In this document: one piece after another, positions 37,053-46,887 of the stretch
How positions within the stretch are numbered: position 1 is the first letter of the stretch
How the letters are laid out: every line of letters begins with the position of its first letter
Assembly (NCBI GenBank): GCA_963838735.1
Contig: CAWISG010000001.1
Span: 1 to 64,000, forward strand
Direction of reading: 5' to 3'
DNA length: 64,000 nucleotides
From: Parerythrobacter_A sp963838735
GTDB lineage: Bacteria; Pseudomonadota; Alphaproteobacteria; Sphingomonadales; Sphingomonadaceae
Notes under the pieces: generated by a model
Told to the model about the DNA's origin: nothing
Seen by the model: only the letters and a program-made list of their open reading frames with translations
Databases searched by the model: none
Program-made: the position numbers and the translations under genes

Positions 37053-39896
37053 TCACGCTTTGGTCTTGTTTGATTTCTGCTGGCGCAGGCGTGCGCCGCC
37101 GTCGTTGAGGCCCAGTGCCATGCTAACCAGCGCGCGTTGCTGTTCCGCGTGGCGCTGTGCAAAGCCGGTGGCGGGCGATGCCGCCACCTCGCGCCCGGCA
37201 TAGGTCGGGCGGTCTTCTTTGCGCCCCGCCGTGGCCAGCGACGCCTCGATCTGTTCGTTCACGAAGAACCACGCACCGTTATTGCGCGGCTCCTCTTGGC
37301 ACCAGACGATATCTTCGAGATTGCGCATTCGTTCGATGCGGACGGCCAGCGGATCGCCGGGGAAGGGGTAGAGCTGTTCGATCCGCACGATGGAGACATC
37401 GTCCAGCTTTTCCTCGTCGCGCTTCTGGATGAGGTCATAGGCGACCTTGCCCGAGCACAGGACCAGGCGGCGCACCTTATCGTCCGCGATGTCTGTCGTG
37501 TCCGATACGATCCGCCGGAACGCCATATCGCCTGTGAACGCGCTTGCCGGACTTTTGGCCATGGGATGCCGCAACAGGCTTTTGGGCGTCATGATGACCA
37601 GCGGTTTCCTGAACTGGCGCAGCATCTGGCGGCGCAGGACATGGAAGTAGTTGGCCGGCGTGGTGATGTTGCAGACCTGCAGATTATCGTTGGCGCACAA
37701 TTGCAGGAACCTTTCGAGCCGCGCGCTGCTGTGCTCCGGACCCTGACCCTCGTACCCATGCGGCAACAGCATCACGAGGCCGTTGGCACGCAGCCATTTC
37801 GCCTCCCCGCTGGCGATGAACTGGTCGATCATGATCTGCGCGCCATTGGCGAAATCGCCGAACTGCGCTTCCCACAACACCAGCGTTTTCGGGTCGGCCA
37901 TTGCAAAGCCGTATTCGAACCCCAGCACGCCATATTCGGACAACGGGCTGTCATAGACTTCGAACTTGCCGTGCGGCAGCTGGCATAGCGGGATGTATTT
38001 GCGCTCGTCGGTCTGGTCGGTCCAGACGGCATGGCGCTGGCTGAAGGTGCCGCGCCCGCTATCCTGCCCGGACAGGCGCACGCCATAGCCTTCGCTGACA
38101 AGGCTGCCGAACGCGAGCGCCTCTGCCGTGGCCCAATCAAACCCTTCGCCGTCGTCGAACATCGTACGCTTGGCATCGAGCACGCGGCCCAGCGTCTTGT
38201 GAATGGAGAGGTCGTCCGGAACCGTAGTCAGGGTTCGGCCCAGGCTATCGAAAAGCTTCTTCGGGATAGCCGTATCGACATTGCGCCGCGCGTTTTCGGG
38301 GTCGACCGGCTTGCTCAATCCCTTCCAGCGCCCGCCGAACCAGTCCGCCTCGTTCGGCTTGTAGCTTTTCGCCGCGTCGAATTCTTCCTGCAACTGCGCA
38401 GTGAATTCATCGCGCAACTGCTGCGTCGCGCCTTTCTCCACCACACCTTGTTTTAGCAAAGTATCCGAATACAGCACGCTGACTTTGGGATGCGCGCGGA
38501 TGGCATCATACATCAGCGGCTGGGTGAATTTGGGCTCGTCACCCTCGTTATGGCCGAAGCGGCGATAGCACCACATGTCGATCACGATATCACGCTTGAA
38601 CTGTGTGCGGTATTCAACCGCCAGCTTGCAGGCGAACGTCACAGCTTCGGGATCGTCGCCATTCACATGCAGGATGGGGGCCTGAACGCCCTTTGCCACG
38701 TCGGAAGGATAGGGGCTGGAGCGCGCGAATTTCGGGCTGGTGGTGAAGCCGATCTGGTTGTTGATGACGAAATGGATACAGCCGCCGGTACTGTATCCCG
38801 CAACGCCGGAAAAGCCGAAGCATTCCCAGACGATGCCCTGGCCCGCGAAGGCTGCATCGCCGTGAATCAGCACGGGCAGCACCTGTTCGTGTTCGTCCAG
38901 ATCGTCGCGCCCCGCCTGCTGGGCGCGGGTCTTGCCCAGCACGACCGGATTGACCGCTTCGAGATGCGAAGGATTGGGCACCAGACTCATATGTACCGAT
39001 ATGCCGTCGAATTCGCGATCGGTGCTGGTGCCCAGGTGGTATTTGACGTCGCCGCTGCCGCCAACATCGTCCGGGTTGGCGCTGCCGCCGGAGAATTCGT
39101 GGAAGATGACCTTGTAGGGCTTGCCCATGACATTCGCGAGCACGTTCAGCCGCCCGCGATGGGCCATGCCATAGATGATTTCGCGCGCTCCGGCGCTGCC
39201 GCCATATTTGATGACCGCTTCCAGCGCCGGGATCATGGATTCACCGCCATCCAGCCCGAACCGCTTTGTGCCGACATATTTCTTGCCAAGGAAATTCTCG
39301 TATTCCTCGCCCCGGATCACTGCCTTTAGAATGGCGCGCTTGCCCTCGGGCGTGAACTGAATGGTGTCTTCGGGGGACTCGAACTTGTCCTGCAGGAACC
39401 GCCGTTCGGTGGTATCGGCAATGTGCATGTATTCCAGGCCGACATTGCCGCAATAGGTGCGGCGCAGCACATCGAACAACTCGCCAACCGTGACCCATTC
39501 ATAGCCGAACACGCCGCCAACAAAGACTTCGCGGTCCCGCTGTCCGGCAAAGCCGTGCCATTCAAGTGTCAGATCTTCCGGCGTTTCGCGTTGGGCCAGG
39601 CCGAGCGGATCGAGATCGGCATCGAGGTGGCCGCGCACACGATACAGCCGCACCATCAGCATGGCGCGAATTGAATCGCTCGCCGCCGCTTCGACCGCCT
39701 CGGGATCAGAGGCTTTTCCGGCAGACTTCGCAGCCGCCGCCACGGCCAGTTTCATGGTAGTGGGGTCCAGAGCCTGCGTCAGATCGGAATCGCTGTCCAC
39801 CACACTCGCCAGCCAGCCGGGGTTAGCCCAGCTGGGGCCGGGTTGCGGGCCTTCCTGATCCGTCAGGTCGGGGAACTCGTGCGCTTCGTTACCCAT
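37053..39896 (-). CDS. sucA: 2-oxoglutarate dehydrogenase E1
   Basis: The protein has 947 residues, thiamine-diphosphate dependent, and decarboxylates 2-oxoglutarate in the TCA cycle. Sequence blocks are MAHRGRLNVLANVMGKP, HLGTSTDREFDGI, HGDAAFAGQGIVWE and the ThDP/Mg motif in HVNGDDPEAVTFACKLAVEYR (in part). Later RFGHNEGDEPKFTQPLMY and SSARLERFLQLCA. The length is typical. The gene ends 12 bases before sucB. It is the first of the OGDH block, preceded by sucD. Confidence 0.97.
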   Translation of the reverse strand: MGNEAHEFPDLTDQEGPQPGPSWANPGWLASVVDSDSDLTQALDPTTMKLAVAAAAKSAGKASDPEAVEAAASDSIRAMLMVRLYRVRGHLDADLDPLGLAQRETPEDLTLEWHGFAGQRDREVFVGGVFGYEWVTVGELFDVLRRTYCGNVGLEYMHIADTTERRFLQDKFESPEDTIQFTPEGKRAILKAVIRGEEYENFLGKKYVGTKRFGLDGGESMIPALEAVIKYGGSAGAREIIYGMAHRGRLNVLANVMGKPYKVIFHEFSGGSANPDDVGGSGDVKYHLGTSTDREFDGISVHMSLVPNPSHLEAVNPVVLGKTRAQQAGRDDLDEHEQVLPVLIHGDAAFAGQGIVWECFGFSGVAGYSTGGCIHFVINNQIGFTTSPKFARSSPYPSDVAKGVQAPILHVNGDDPEAVTFACKLAVEYRTQFKRDIVIDMWCYRRFGHNEGDEPKFTQPLMYDAIRAHPKVSVLYSDTLLKQGVVEKGATQQLRDEFTAQLQEEFDAAKSYKPNEADWFGGRWKGLSKPVDPENARRNVDTAIPKKLFDSLGRTLTTVPDDLSIHKTLGRVLDAKRTMFDDGEGFDWATAEALAFGSLVSEGYGVRLSGQDSGRGTFSQRHAVWTDQTDERKYIPLCQLPHGKFEVYDSPLSEYGVLGFEYGFAMADPKTLVLWEAQFGDFANGAQIMIDQFIASGEAKWLRANGLVMLLPHGYEGQGPEHSSARLERFLQLCANDNLQVCNITTPANYFHVLRRQMLRQFRKPLVIMTPKSLLRHPMAKSPASAFTGDMAFRRIVSDTTDIADDKVRRLVLCSGKVAYDLIQKRDEEKLDDVSIVRIEQLYPFPGDPLAVRIERMRNLEDIVWCQEEPRNNGAWFFVNEQIEASLATAGRKEDRPTYAGREVAASPATGFAQRHAEQQRALVSMALGLNDGGARLRQQKSNKTKA

Positions 39897-39920
39897 TGCT
39901 GGACCCTCTCACGGCGGTGG

Positions 39921-40811
39921 TTACGCCATTTCCTTCAGCATGGCATCTAGCGTGGTGCCCAGCTCGCTGGGGCTGGGCGAGACGCGGATGCCGGCGTCTT
40001 CCATCGCCGCGATCTTGTCGTCCGCACCGCCTTTGCCGCCCGAAACGATGGCACCGGCATGGCCCATGCGCCGTCCGGGAGGGGCGGTTCGTCCGGCGAT
40101 GAAGCCGACCATCGGCTTGCGGCGGCCCTTGGCGGCTTCGGCCTTTATATATTCCGCCGCTTCTTCTTCCGCGCTGCCGCCGATTTCGCCGATCATGATG
40201 ATCGACTTGGTCGCGTCGTCGTCGAGGAACAGGTCGAGTACGTCGATAAAATTGGTGCCGTTTACCGGATCGCCGCCGATGCCGACTGCCGTGGTCTGGC
40301 CGAGGCCCACCTGCGTGGTTTGGTGCACCGCTTCATACGTCAGGGTGCCCGAACGCGAAACGACACCAACGCTGCCCTTCTGGAAGATGGAGCCGGGCAT
40401 GATGCCGATCTTGCATTCGCCCGGCGTCAGCACGCCGGGGCAGTTGGGGCCGATCAGCCGGCTATTGGTGCCTTCCAGCGCGGCCTTGGCGCGCACCATG
40501 TCCAGCACCGGAATGCCTTCGGTAATGGCGATGATGAGCTCGATTTCCGCGTCGATAGCTTCACAAATCGCATCGGCGGCGAAGGGCGGCGGAACGTAAA
40601 TGCAGCTTGCCGTCGCACCGGTCGCTTCCCTGGCTTCGCGCACCGTGTTGAAATTGGGCAGGCCGATATGGGTGCTGCCGCCTTTGCCGGGCGTGACGCC
40701 GGCCACCATCTGCGTGCCGTAATCCAGCGCCTGCTGCGTGTGGAACGTGCCGGTGTCACCGGTCATGCCTTGCGTGATGACCTTGGTGTTCTTGTCTACG
40801 AGGATGGACAT
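39921..40811 (-). CDS. sucD: Succinyl-CoA synthetase alpha subunit
   Basis: The protein has 296 residues: MSILVDKNTKVITQGMTGDTG, then FHTQQALDYGTQMVAGVTPGKGG, GPNCPGVLTPGECKIGIMPG and the catalytic phospho-His in AGRTAPPGRRMGHAGAIVSGG. It couples succinyl-CoA cleavage to ATP or GTP formation with a SucC partner. sucC is not adjacent here: the next gene upstream is a low-GC secreted protein, then mdh. Confidence 0.95.
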   Translation of the reverse strand: MSILVDKNTKVITQGMTGDTGTFHTQQALDYGTQMVAGVTPGKGGSTHIGLPNFNTVREAREATGATASCIYVPPPFAADAICEAIDAEIELIIAITEGIPVLDMVRAKAALEGTNSRLIGPNCPGVLTPGECKIGIMPGSIFQKGSVGVVSRSGTLTYEAVHQTTQVGLGQTTAVGIGGDPVNGTNFIDVLDLFLDDDATKSIIMIGEIGGSAEEEAAEYIKAEAAKGRRKPMVGFIAGRTAPPGRRMGHAGAIVSGGKGGADDKIAAMEDAGIRVSPSPSELGTTLDAMLKEMA

Positions 40812-40820
40812 GGTGAAATC

Positions 40821-41441
40821 CTATTTTTCTGGAGACGGGACGACCATGATATTGATCGTTTCTACTGTGCTTCTATAAGTGCCGAAATCGTCGTCATTGG
40901 CGTTGCTTTTTTTCTTGACTGCAAGAAGTGCTTTGTAGCGGTCACTCTTGGTGTTGTAGACCGAACGGTCGGCGTTCTTCACAATAGGCCGCCCGAACGC
41001 TTCTTCAAAAAGCCGACCAATCGAAGGGCACTTGTTCGGCCCATAGGTAGATACAGATCCGCCACATCGGCGTTCCATTCTGACTTCGCAGACTGTTGCT
41101 CCGTTCGACACCTGACCGATGACTCCTCTCGCACGAAGCTTTTTGTTCTGATAACCTGGTTTGGAGCTGCTCGCATTCTCTGTGACTTTTTCCCAACCAC
41201 TTTCGTAGGGAAGCACATTTAATTTCCGGCTGAGAGCCGACACGCAATCCGCCACCGGGCCTGTCCAATACAGGTTCCTATCTATATATGGCTGTTCTGC
41301 GGTTCGCCGCATTTCACGATATTCTTCAAGTGCTTTTTTGGCAGCAGTCCCTCGCTCTGTTTGTTCTTGGGTCTGTGCCGCTACATCAATGGAGGACAGG
41401 GAGAAACAAGCGCAAGTCACGGTCATCACCAAAGTACGCAT
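40821..41441 (-). CDS. Low-GC secreted hypothetical protein
   Basis: The protein has 206 residues from the ATG at 41441, with a signal peptide ending DVAAQTQ. It contains several Lys/Arg-rich stretches and cysteines in ADCVSALS, CEVRMERRCGG and NKCPS; a CGGSV segment suggests a compact disulfide domain. I recognise no family. The base composition is clearly lower in GC than sucD and mdh on either side, so it looks like an insertion into the TCA block, exactly where sucC often lies in other alphaproteobacteria. Confidence 0.6.
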   Translation of the reverse strand: MRTLVMTVTCACFSLSSIDVAAQTQEQTERGTAAKKALEEYREMRRTAEQPYIDRNLYWTGPVADCVSALSRKLNVLPYESGWEKVTENASSSKPGYQNKKLRARGVIGQVSNGATVCEVRMERRCGGSVSTYGPNKCPSIGRLFEEAFGRPIVKNADRSVYNTKSDRYKALLAVKKKSNANDDDFGTYRSTVETINIMVVPSPEK

Positions 41442-41510
41442 CTTATTTCTCCCGCTAGTCATTGGTAGTTCTCACACGGTCGCCACGCCTTCAGGGCAAT
41501 TCGAGGCAGA

Positions 41511-42487
41511 CTAAGCCAGCGAGCCATCCAGCCCCTTGCACGCTTCGAGCAGTTCCTCGACCGCGTCGGTGCTGACCTTTAGGTTGCTGCGCTCTTCGTC
41601 GCTCAGTTCGATTTCGATAACGTCCTCGGTGCCACCAGCGCCCAGCACGGTGGGAACGCCCACATACAAGCCCAGCGAGGCCGTATTTGCCTGTCGACGT
41701 AGCTGGCGCAGGGCAGGATGCGTTTCTGGTCGCCGAGATAGGCCTCGGCCATCGCGATTGCGCTGGTGGCGGGGGCGTAATAGGCGGAGCCGTTGCCGAG
41801 CAACTGAACGATCTCGCCGCCGCCTTTGCGCGTGCGGTCGACGATTTCGTCGAGGCGGCTTTCGGACACGCCCTTTATCTTGGCCATGTCCTTCACCGGA
41901 ATGCCATTGATCGTGGAGTAGCTCAGTACCGGCACCATCGTGTCGCCATGCCCGCCCAGCACGAAGGCATTTACGTCCTTCACACTGCATTCGAATTCCC
42001 ACGCCAGGAAAGTGGCGAAACGCGAACTATCTAGCACGCCCGCCATGCCGACAACCTTGTCGTGCGGCAGGCCGGAGAATTCGCGCAGCGCCCAGACCAT
42101 CGCATCCAGCGGGTTGGTGATGCAGATGACGAAGGCGTCGGGGCAGTTGTTCTTAATGCCTTCGCCGACAGCCTTCATCACTTTCAGGTTGATGCCGAGC
42201 AGGTCGTCGCGGCTCATGCCGGGTTTGCGCGGTACCCCGGCGGTCACGATCACAACATCAGCGCCAGCGATATCGGCGTAGTCATTGGTGCCGGTGATCT
42301 GTGCATCGAACCCTTCGACCGGCCCGCACTGGCTGAGGTCCAGCGCCTTGCCCTGCGGCATGCCCTCCGCGATATCGAACAGGACGATGTCGCCCATCGC
42401 CTTCTTCGCAGCGAGGTGGGCCAGCGTGCCCCCGATCATGCCGGAACCGACCAAGGCGATTTTGTTGCGTCCGCGTGTCTGCGTCAT
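41511..42487 (-). CDS. mdh: Malate dehydrogenase (two one-base insertions)
   Basis: The protein starts MTQTRGRNKIALVGSGMIGG with the NAD site GSGMIGGTLAHL. It has GVPRKPGMSRDDLLGINLK, ITNPLDAMVWALREFSGL and the catalytic LGGHGDTMVP. Near 41690 the frame breaks twice: removing one A after YVD and one G from the following GGG gives YVDGKYGLAGLYVGVPTV, and the protein then ends normally at SLA (324 residues). Both insertions are probably sequencing errors. It oxidises malate to oxaloacetate and heads the TCA block. Confidence 0.93.
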
Positions 42488-42644
42488 GGGCGTGTCCCGT
42501 GCTTCCTTCGTGGGGGCCACACCCCTACCGGCGCAGCATCAGTCACACCGGATTAGGCCCCACGATGAGGCATTGCAACCGGCAAAACCGGTGCAGGACA
42601 GCGGCTTTTGCATGTGCCTTGCAATAGCGAAACCGGTCGGCCTG

Positions 42645-44624
42645 TCAGGCGATACGAAGCATGTCGTCCGCCGGGTCGAAGCAGCCCGCCTGGATTAGCG
42701 TATTGATGAGGTAGGGCGGCACCGGGCGGCTGAAATGATAGCCCTGTCCCATCGTGCATCCCGCCGCCTGCACCCGCGCGACCTGCTCGGCCGTCTCGAT
42801 GCCCTCCGCCACGATTTCCATGCCCAGTTTGGCACCCAGCTCCGCGACGGCCCAGATGATCGCGTTGCTCTTGGAGTTGATGTCGGGACCAGAGACGAAG
42901 CTGCGGTCCACCTTGATCTTGGTAAAGGGGTATTTGTGGATGTAGCCGAGCGATGAATAGCCGGTGCCGAAATCGTCGAGTGCAAACCGGACGCCCGCTT
43001 CGGTCAGGTCGGTGATGAACGCTTCGGTGGCGGCATGGTCTGTCAGGAACAGGCTTTCGGTGACTTCCACTTCCAGCCGTTCGGCGGGCAGCCCGGCGCG
43101 TCGCAAGGCGTTCAGCACGCCCAGCGATGCGCCCGGTGCCTTGATCTGTAAGGGCGAGAGGTTGACCGAAACCATGATATCGGCGGGCCACTGCATTGCA
43201 TCACGCGCCGCGCGGGCGGTAATCCAGTTACCAAGCGTCAGGATCACGCCGGTTTCCTCTGCCAACGGGATAAATTCGTCGGGCAACAACTCGCCCTTTT
43301 CCGGATGGAACCAGCGCACCAGCGCCTCCACCGCCCGCACGCGGCCGGTCTTCAGATCGACGATGGGCTGGTAGAACAGCGAAAGCTCGTCATTGACGAT
43401 GGCGGCGCGCAATTCGGCCTCGATCTCGCGGCGATAGACCAGGTCGCGGCTCATCGCCTCGACATAGAAACAGCTTCTCTTGCGCCCGTTGCTCTTGGCT
43501 TCGTACAGGGCAAGGTCGGCGTTCTGCATCAGCGTATCTGCGTCCTGTCCGTCGTCCGGCATGACGGCGATGCCGATGGAGGCACCTACTTCCAGCCGTT
43601 CGCCCTGCACCTGCATCGGTTGCATCAGCAGGGCGTGGAGTTCGCTGCTCAGGCGCACCGCTTCCGCTTTGTCCTCTATATGGCACAGCACGATGAATTC
43701 ATCGCCGCCAAACCGCGCGACGCTAGCATGAGCGGGCGCTGCGTCGCAGAGCCGTTCGGCGGTCAGTTGCAGCACGCGGTCGCCGACGGGATGTCCGAAC
43801 AGGTCGTTCACTTCCTTGAACCGGTCGAGGTCGATCCAGAACAACGCCAGGTTCTCGCCATCCTCGAGCTGCGCCATGCGGTCCACCAGGTTCTGGTTCA
43901 GCCCGGCGCGGTTCATCAATGCCGTCACCGCATCGGTGCGCGCCAGCACGCGCATCTTGTCGGCATTGATTTCGCTGTCGCGCGTTTGCCCGATGGAGCG
44001 ACGCAGAACCGCATTTACATCGAGCGTGACAAGAACCATTGCGACGCCAAGCATCACGATGTTGCACGCCAGCACGACCATGGCCGGATCACCCGATGCC
44101 ACAGACACCACGGCAATGGGTAGGGACACCAGCGCGAGCTCGCCTATTGCGAGGGAGGGGCGCCCCGCGTTGCGCGCGCAGATGCCAACGCCGAAACATA
44201 GCGCATTCGCGGTCATCACGATCTTGAGCGTTGCGGCAAGGTCCGACAAAAGCGTGACGGCCGCAACAACGCCAAGCACGGCTGAATAGGCAAGCGCCAT
44301 GACATGGTACGCGCCATCGATATACGGTGTTGTGCTGCTTTCGCGGCTACGCCGCAGTATGCGGTTCAAAGCGGCAAGTATGACGGCGATCGAGAACAGG
44401 ACGACGAACAGGAATGTAAGTACGGTTGATTGCGCAAGATAAACGAGAGCTGCCGTTGCCGATAGGTTCGTTAGGGCGCCCACCGCCAGCGCGGCGGGTT
44501 TCCGGTGCAGCGACCGCATCAGTCGGCGCTCGACCTCGGCATCCACCGTCCTGGATGCGCGGGACCGGTCGAGCGTCTGCCGCAGTGTCTGGATCAGCGT
44601 GAGCGCCGATTTCGGAGGGTGCAT
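42645..44624 (-). CDS. Membrane GGDEF-EAL cyclic-di-GMP protein
   Basis: The protein has 659 residues. About six hydrophobic helices occur between residues 44 and 202. A GGDEF domain (about 220-385) has the intact active motif RFGGDEF (306-310 for GGDEF) but no RxxD inhibitory site at the usual place. An EAL domain (about 400-645) has VEALVRW, a NLSP segment, EVTESLF and DDFGTGYSSLGYIHKYPF, all the metal-binding signatures. Both activities, making and breaking c-di-GMP, are possible. No partner gene adjoins it. Confidence 0.9.
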   Translation of the reverse strand: MHPPKSALTLIQTLRQTLDRSRASRTVDAEVERRLMRSLHRKPAALAVGALTNLSATAALVYLAQSTVLTFLFVVLFSIAVILAALNRILRRSRESSTTPYIDGAYHVMALAYSAVLGVVAAVTLLSDLAATLKIVMTANALCFGVGICARNAGRPSLAIGELALVSLPIAVVSVASGDPAMVVLACNIVMLGVAMVLVTLDVNAVLRRSIGQTRDSEINADKMRVLARTDAVTALMNRAGLNQNLVDRMAQLEDGENLALFWIDLDRFKEVNDLFGHPVGDRVLQLTAERLCDAAPAHASVARFGGDEFIVLCHIEDKAEAVRLSSELHALLMQPMQVQGERLEVGASIGIAVMPDDGQDADTLMQNADLALYEAKSNGRKRSCFYVEAMSRDLVYRREIEAELRAAIVNDELSLFYQPIVDLKTGRVRAVEALVRWFHPEKGELLPDEFIPLAEETGVILTLGNWITARAARDAMQWPADIMVSVNLSPLQIKAPGASLGVLNALRRAGLPAERLEVEVTESLFLTDHAATEAFITDLTEAGVRFALDDFGTGYSSLGYIHKYPFTKIKVDRSFVSGPDINSKSNAIIWAVAELGAKLGMEIVAEGIETAEQVARVQAAGCTMGQGYHFSRPVPPYLINTLIQAGCFDPADDMLRIA

Positions 44625-44715
44625 CCGCCCGCGTTAGCCGCAGGCTTTGTAAACATCGTTAACGCGCTGCTTACGACAAACCGAGGTGCGGCGCGGGCGT
44701 AGCTCGCGTGCGGTA

Positions 44716-45048
44716 TCAGGCGGTGCGGGCTATCATCGCGCCTTCGGTACGCCGGGCAAGGCGGCAGTCGAGCAGGCGACAGATATCGAGCCAGTGTGCT
44801 GCCGATGCAGCATCGCTGTCGCCGTGCGCGGCAAGCGCCGCATCCGCCGCCACGCTGGCAGCGCGCAGGCCGTATTGTCCGAAATGGCGCAAGGCCGCAT
44901 CGAAACGCGCGGCCTGTGCCCTGACATCAGCTTCGCCGCCATTATCGTTGGCGACGAGACCGGTGCAGCCATCGCGTGCCGGACGCTGGAGAATGCGCGC
45001 GACCACCGAAGCCTCGGCGGTGCGGGCGGCAGCAAAGTGAACCGTCAT
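44716..45048 (-). CDS. Conserved hypothetical protein
   Basis: The protein has 110 residues from the ATG at 45048 (an upstream in-frame ATG at 45138 is also open). It is Ala/Arg-rich with HFGQYGLRAASVAADAALAAHGD and AAHWLDICRLLDCRLARR. Proteins of this sort occur in sphingomonads; the function is unknown. It lies alone between the GGDEF-EAL and SleB-type genes, in the same orientation. Confidence 0.55.
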   Translation of the reverse strand: MTVHFAAARTAEASVVARILQRPARDGCTGLVANDNGGEADVRAQAARFDAALRHFGQYGLRAASVAADAALAAHGDSDAASAAHWLDICRLLDCRLARRTEGAMIARTA

Positions 45049-45170
45049 GCGGGAACGTGTCCTGTAGTTTAAAAGTGCTGGCAATGCTTTAGCCGCCATG
45101 TCCTGATGGATTGGCTGCTGTTTAGGGTTTCGGCGCAATTAACTCGTTGGCGCTGGTGGGCTGCGTCGCG

Positions 45171-46451
45171 TCATAGCCCCCCGGCGGCGTTTTGCCTGGT
45201 GCTGTCCTGTGCGGTGTCGCCGGGCGCGCGGGGCTGGCCGGGTTCGCGCAGCCAGCGGCCGCTATTGGCATATTCGGGCTTGATGCCACTTGCTTCGGGC
45301 AAGTCCTGCGCGGTGAAGACCGCATCGCCGCCCCGTGCACGGATCGCCGGGGCGTAATCGGGTGCAGATTGCCGCGCGGCCGTCGGGCGACCACGCTGGC
45401 CGGCAGCCTCGCGCTCGGCTTTCTTGCGCGCTTCTTCATAGGCACGGGCGAGCGACAGCGGATCGGCGGCGGGCTGTGTATCGTCGGAGGACGGCGCGCG
45501 CGGCTTGGGCGCAGCGGCGGGTTCGTTGCCGCTATAATTAGCGGTAAAGGCAGCAGGCTTCCCGGCGGAACCGCGCCAGCGATAGAACCGGTGCGCGCCG
45601 ATGGTGCCGACCGGGTGCAGGCTGGGCGCCCAATAGGGGTAGATCCAGATGGTGTGATAATGGGTGGCGAGGCCGACAGGGGCATAGACCTGGCCGCCCA
45701 ACGCATCGCGCGCCACCATGCGCGCCCGTGCCCATGCGGTGACGGACGCTTTGCGCTTAAGGCTGCCATCGCAGGTGAAGCTGAACTGGCAGCCGGTGCG
45801 CCTTTCCGACCCTTGGAACACAACGCCGCAGACATTGCGCGGATAGCTGGGGTGCGCGACGCGGTTCAGCACCACCTGTGCCACCGCGCGTTGCCCGCCG
45901 ACCGCTTCCGATGCGGCCTCGTAATAGATCGCTTGCGTCAGGCAGTGCAGCGCGCGCGCCTTGTCCAGCCCGCTGCCGCCACCGCCGAAGCTGCGTGCGG
46001 CGGGACCGGCGCGGGCTTCGACCAGCTGTTCCACCGCTTCGATGCTACCGGTGCCGGACACGTCGAACAGGTTGGTGTCGACCTGCTCGAAATCATAGGC
46101 GAGCTGCGGTTCGTCGGCGAGGTAATAGAATGCCGAGCCGGGGAAACTCTGCCCCGGTATCTCGAACGGCATCGGTGTGACTTGCGGAGCTTGTTCCTGC
46201 GTAGGGGTGGCGGGCTTGAACGGCTCCCAATCGGCTGCGCCTGCGAAGGCCGGGAACGCCGCAATGCCCAGAATAATCGCCAGCCGTCGCCCGCGATGGC
46301 GCGGAGCCAGTCGCACGCCATCCTGCCGCCGCGCGCTTTTCTGCCACCGTGAACCGGGCCGCCGGTCGCGGCCGTTGGCGGCTGGCATTGAGGACGGGGC
46401 AGAGGTCAAGGCGATCCTTCGGGCAGGGGATATGGGCGGAACGTAGGGCAA
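45171..46451 (-). CDS. SleB-type cell-wall hydrolase
   Basis: The protein has up to 426 residues; the start is uncertain (46451, or an internal GTG at 46316 giving a signal peptide RLAIILGIAAFPAFA). The hydrolase core holds CLTQAIYYEAASEAVGGQRAVAQVVLNRVAHP, the SleB signature with catalytic Glu, then VCGVVFQGSERRTGCQFSFTCDG and THYHTIWIYPYW. The last 120 residues are a disordered Pro/Ala-rich tail. It probably trims peptidoglycan. The upstream region on this strand is the antisense of the B12-riboswitch leader. Confidence 0.8.
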   Translation of the reverse strand: MPYVPPISPARRIALTSAPSSMPAANGRDRRPGSRWQKSARRQDGVRLAPRHRGRRLAIILGIAAFPAFAGAADWEPFKPATPTQEQAPQVTPMPFEIPGQSFPGSAFYYLADEPQLAYDFEQVDTNLFDVSGTGSIEAVEQLVEARAGPAARSFGGGGSGLDKARALHCLTQAIYYEAASEAVGGQRAVAQVVLNRVAHPSYPRNVCGVVFQGSERRTGCQFSFTCDGSLKRKASVTAWARARMVARDALGGQVYAPVGLATHYHTIWIYPYWAPSLHPVGTIGAHRFYRWRGSAGKPAAFTANYSGNEPAAAPKPRAPSSDDTQPAADPLSLARAYEEARKKAEREAAGQRGRPTAARQSAPDYAPAIRARGGDAVFTAQDLPEASGIKPEYANSGRWLREPGQPRAPGDTAQDSTRQNAAGGL

Positions 46452-46524
46452 ACATACCTAGCGTACGACCGGCATTGTGCGAGGCGAAATACAGAGGGTG
46501 TCCAGTAGCGGAACACCTGCGCAA

Positions 46525-46564
46525 CTGCGGTTAAGCCCGATGGTCAACAGGGGCTTAACGCAGG
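46525..46564. repeat. Palindrome upstream of the cobalamin riboswitch
   Basis: CTGCGGTTAAGCCC (46525-46538) and GGGCTTAACGCAGG (46551-46564) are near-perfect inverted arms with a 12-base spacer. It lies between the SleB-type gene and the riboswitch. It could be an operator or the stem of a transcript end; there is no T-run. Confidence 0.55.
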
Positions 46565-46610
46565 TGCGGTATGGGGTGACAGCCGGGGCTGCACCGCCTA
46601 TGGCACGCGG

Positions 46611-46786
46611 CGACGTCACGGGTGTCTGCGAAAGCAGGCCTAAGAGGGAAGGGAGTGCCAATCTCCCGCTGCCCCCGCAACTGTGACTGGGGAGCGATCC
46701 CGCCAGATGCCACTGTGCCTTCGGGCATGGGAAGGCGGCGGGACCGTGTTGATCCGGGAGCCAGGAGACCTGCCTGTGATACGTCG
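46611..46786 (+). ncRNA. Cobalamin (AdoCbl-type) riboswitch
   Basis: The order is typical of the class: a P1-like arm GACGTCACGGG, then AAGAGGGAAGGGAGTGCCAA, TCTCCCGCTGCCCCCGCAAC, CACTG, GGGAAGG, and the B12 box GCCAGGAGACCTGCC (46759-46774), followed by a partner arm CCTGTGATACGTC. The structure spans about 176 bases and sits 101 bases before btuB. It should repress btuB when cobalamin is plentiful. A downstream hairpin CGTGCAATTCCGCACG (near 46832) may be part of the expression platform. Confidence 0.9.
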
Positions 46787-46887
46787 TTCACCGCGGCCGG
46801 GCGGGGTGTACCGGAAGCAGACGCGAAAGACGTGCAATTCCGCACGGCCTTACGTCATGGGCGACTTTGCTTGTGGTGTAAGGTGTT

